Part shown: positions 61,698 to 64,000 of the stretch, one piece after another
How positions within the stretch are numbered: position 1 is the stretch's first letter
How the letters are laid out: the number at the start of each line of letters is the position of its first letter
Origin: Acidisoma silvae
GTDB taxonomy: Bacteria > Pseudomonadota > Alphaproteobacteria > Acetobacterales > Acetobacteraceae
Length of the DNA: 64,000 bases
Direction of reading: 5' to 3'
Assembly (NCBI RefSeq): GCF_020618775.1
Contig: NZ_JAESVB010000004.1
Coordinates: 186,001-250,000 of the forward strand
Made by a program: the position numbers and the translations under genes
The notes under the pieces: model-generated
What the model saw: the letters and a program-made list of their open reading frames with translations, nothing else
The model's database searches: none
Told to the model about the DNA's origin: nothing

Positions 61698-63023
61698 ATG
61701 TCGCGGACAGTTATTCGCAATGGTATGATCCTGACGCTGGACGATGCCGCCACCTATTTCGAGACCGGCCGCGTTATCATCAAGGGTGACCGCATCGTCG
61801 CGGTGGAACCGGAATCCGCACCCTTCCTGGCTTTGCCGGATGACATCGTCATCGACGCCACCGACAAGGTGGTGATGCCGGGCCTGGTGGACCTGCATTT
61901 CCACACCGCCATCGGCAAGGGCTACAACGACCACATGCCGCTCTGGGAATACCTGGACGAATGCTGGTATCCGCTGATCCGCGCGCTGGACCCGGAAGCC
62001 GCCTATTGGGCGGCGGCGGCGAGCTATATGGAATCAATCAAGTCGGGTGCCACGACGATCAACGACATGTATCGTCAATTGGGCGCGCTGGCGCAGGCGG
62101 CCGAGGATATCGGCATCCGCGCCGTGCTGTCGAATGACGTGGCACTGCCCGAGCATGACCTGGACAGTCTTCAGGACAATCACGACGCCTATACGTCGCT
62201 GCATGGCCGCGCCAATGGCCGCATCCAGGTGCGTATCGGCATCGAATGGCTGCCGCTCTCCTCGGCCGATCTGCTGCGCGAAGCCCGCGCCATGGCCAAT
62301 TCGCTTGGCGCCGGCGTTCATGTCCATCTGAACGAGAGCAAGACCGAGGTCGATTTCTGCCTGGAGAAATTCGGCAAGCGCCCGACCGAACTCGCCTATG
62401 AATGCGGCCTGCTGGGGCCGGATACGGTCGCTGCCCATTGCGTCTGGCTGGATGACCGTGAAATGCAGATGATGGCGGAAACCGGCACCCATATTTCCCA
62501 CAATCCCAATTCCAACGCCAAACTGGGCAATGGCATTGCGCGCGTGCCGGAAATGGTCGGTCTCGGCATCAATGTCGGCCTCGGCCATGACGCGGTCGAG
62601 TGCAATAACAGCGCCGATATGTTCGAGGTGATGAAGTATGCCTCGCTGATGCAGCGGGCGAGCCGCGTGGATGCGACGCTGATGCCGGCTGACCAGGTGT
62701 TGCGCATGGCGACCCGCAATGGCGCGCGGGCGCTGGGGCATGAGACCGGGCAATTGACGGCCGGCGCCAAGGCCGATGTCATCCTCATCGACACCAATAA
62801 CGCCATGTTCACGCCGCTGCTGCGCGACACCGCCATGCACCTGTCCAGCCATCTTGTCTTCGCGGCCAATGGCAGCGTGGTCGATACCTCCATCATCGAC
62901 GGGCAGATCGTCATGCAGGGCCGCCGCATGACGCGCATTGACGAGGCCCAGGTGGTGCGCGAGGCCAATGCCGCCTTCCGCCGCATCAAGGACAAGATGA
63001 CAGTCGTGAGGCGCGCACAATGA
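61698..63023 (+). CDS. Amidohydrolase (TrzA/MtaD/SAH-deaminase-like), probable aminopyrimidine deaminase
   Basis: A 441-residue metal-dependent hydrolase of the TIM-barrel amidohydrolase family. Metal ligands seen: His67 and His69 (LHFHT), His210 (HVHLNESK), His247 (AHCVWL) and Asp298. The last motif reads LGHDAVECNN instead of the common LGTDGxxSNN, a notable change next to the metal-binding aspartate. Family members deaminate or dechlorinate ring amines (adenosyl-homocysteine, guanine, triazines). In this operon a 4-amino to 4-oxo conversion of an aminopyrimidine is the natural guess, but the substrate is unproven. AAGGAGA lies nine bases before the ATG, 41 bases after thiX. Confidence 0.87.
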   Translation: MSRTVIRNGMILTLDDAATYFETGRVIIKGDRIVAVEPESAPFLALPDDIVIDATDKVVMPGLVDLHFHTAIGKGYNDHMPLWEYLDECWYPLIRALDPEAAYWAAAASYMESIKSGATTINDMYRQLGALAQAAEDIGIRAVLSNDVALPEHDLDSLQDNHDAYTSLHGRANGRIQVRIGIEWLPLSSADLLREARAMANSLGAGVHVHLNESKTEVDFCLEKFGKRPTELAYECGLLGPDTVAAHCVWLDDREMQMMAETGTHISHNPNSNAKLGNGIARVPEMVGLGINVGLGHDAVECNNSADMFEVMKYASLMQRASRVDATLMPADQVLRMATRNGARALGHETGQLTAGAKADVILIDTNNAMFTPLLRDTAMHLSSHLVFAANGSVVDTSIIDGQIVMQGRRMTRIDEAQVVREANAAFRRIKDKMTVVRRAQ

Positions 63024-64000
63024 GCATTGATCTGAAAACACTGCTGGCGGCGGTCGACGCGCGCCAGGGCGAACTTGTCGATCTGCTGTGCAAGCTGGTG
63101 AGTTTCGAGACGCCGGCCCCGCCGGCGCGCAATACCGGTGCGGCGCAGGATTATATGGCGAGCTACCTGCGCGAGCTCGGCGCCGAGATCGATATCTGGG
63201 ACGTGCATCCGAATGACCCGAATGTCGTCGGCACCATCAAGGGCAGTGAACCGGCGACCCATCACAGCCTGATCGTCAACGGCCATATCGACGTCGCGGC
63301 GGTGGAGGAGGGCGAACCCTGGGAGACCGGGCCGTTTCAGCCCATCGTCCGCGACGGTTTCATCATCGGGCGCGGCACGGCGGATATGAAGGGTGGCCTG
63401 GCCGGCGCCTTGCTGGCGCTGCGCATTCTGAACGATCACGGCATCAAGCTGCCCGGCGACGTCATCTTCCAATCCGTCATCGGCGAAGAGGTCGGTGAGG
63501 CCGGCACGCTGGAATGCAACAAGCGCGGCTATACCGCCGATATGGCGGTGGTGGTCGATACCACGGACCTGCGCATTCAAGGCCAGGGTGGCGTCATCAC
63601 CGGCTGGATCACCGTCAAAAGCCCGCAGACCTATCATGACGGCACGCGCGGCCGCATGATCCATGCGGGCGGCGGTCTGTTCGGCGCCAGCGCCATCGAA
63701 AAGATGGCCAAGATCATCCAGGGCCTGGGTGAACTGGAACGCCATTGGGCGGTGACGAAGCAATATCCGGGCTGCCCGCTGGGGTCGACCACCATCAATC
63801 CGGCCGTCATCGAAGGCGGCCGCCACGCCGCCTTCATCGCCGACGAATGCCGGCTCTGGGTCACAGTGCATTACTATCCGAACGAGAATTACGCGGATGT
63901 GGTGCGCGAGATCGAGGAGCATGTCGCCGGTATCGCGGCGGGTGACCCGTGGCTGCGCGTCAATCGCCCGACCTTCGTCTGGGGGGGTACGTCGATGATC
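63020..64000 (+). CDS. M20 family metallohydrolase (ArgE/DapE/YlmB-like), 3' end outside window
   Basis: Starts MSIDLKTLLAAVDARQGELV at an ATG that overlaps the previous stop by four bases; 327 codons are in the window. Zinc ligands are visible: His in NGHIDVAAV, Asp in GTADMKGGLAG, the Glu pair in IGEEVGEAGT and a later Asp in VVVDTTD. The family covers N-acyl amino acid deacylases and the formylaminopyrimidine deformylase YlmB. The ThiXYZ/TenA context makes a deformylase or an N-acyl amide cleaving enzyme acting on a ring-opened product most likely; I cannot choose from sequence. Confidence 0.9.
   Translation, partial: MSIDLKTLLAAVDARQGELVDLLCKLVSFETPAPPARNTGAAQDYMASYLRELGAEIDIWDVHPNDPNVVGTIKGSEPATHHSLIVNGHIDVAAVEEGEPWETGPFQPIVRDGFIIGRGTADMKGGLAGALLALRILNDHGIKLPGDVIFQSVIGEEVGEAGTLECNKRGYTADMAVVVDTTDLRIQGQGGVITGWITVKSPQTYHDGTRGRMIHAGGGLFGASAIEKMAKIIQGLGELERHWAVTKQYPGCPLGSTTINPAVIEGGRHAAFIADECRLWVTVHYYPNENYADVVREIEEHVAGIAAGDPWLRVNRPTFVWGGTSMI

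Overview
This is a high-GC bacterial chromosome segment, almost certainly from an alphaproteobacterium. The best evidence is the 14-gene complex I operon (nuoA to nuoN) followed by birA, coaX and an RNase J gene, the tig-clpP-clpX-lon-HU block, and a CtrA-type response regulator. I infer a Rhodospirillales-like lineage but the window does not prove it. No insertion sequence, CRISPR array, phage gene or rRNA was seen. The window cuts obgE at its left end and an M20 hydrolase gene at its right end.

1-31.5 kb is the conserved core: obgE/rpmA/rplU, ydfG, a DJ-1/PfpI protein, the NAD(P)HX repair enzyme Nnr, tRNA-Leu, the proteostasis block (tig, clpP, clpX, lon, HU), tRNA-Val and tRNA-Asp, nuoA-N, birA, coaX, rnj, a second tRNA-Val, a CtrA-like regulator and tRNA-Ser. 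The CtrA-like gene is unusual: its start codon lies inside a predicted 11-bp hairpin and its receiver domain has changed key residues.

31.5-47.4 kb is more variable. An AT-rich gene-free stretch precedes a Hedgehog/intein (Hint) domain protein with a single cysteine. Two regulator/oxidoreductase divergent pairs follow, then MarR, an isochorismatase-fold protein without its cysteine, two MFS transporters, a three-gene signalling operon (small membrane protein, hybrid histidine kinase with Hpt, REC-GGDEF diguanylate cyclase), a cold-shock protein and an LpxL-type acyltransferase.

47.5-64 kb is the most interesting part. It combines homologues of the oxidative uracil-degradation (Rut) enzymes, namely a RutA-like flavin monooxygenase, RutC, a second Rid protein and a RutD-like hydrolase, with the toolkit for importing and processing the thiamin pyrimidine: ThiY/ThiX/ThiZ transporter, TenA, a deaminase-type amidohydrolase and an M20 amidase resembling formylaminopyrimidine deformylase. 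A second, BMP-type ABC importer, a LysR and an AraC regulator complete the cluster. Two matching LysR-type operator sequences lie in front of the RutA-like and the RutD-like genes. I see no thiamin riboswitch, ThiD or thiamin biosynthesis gene. My hypothesis is a catabolic pathway for the thiamin pyrimidine (HMP or its formylamino derivative) or a related 4-aminopyrimidine: import, TenA hydrolysis, deamination, Rut-type ring opening, then amide cleavage and enamine hydrolysis. The enzyme families are clear from sequence; the pathway is inference.
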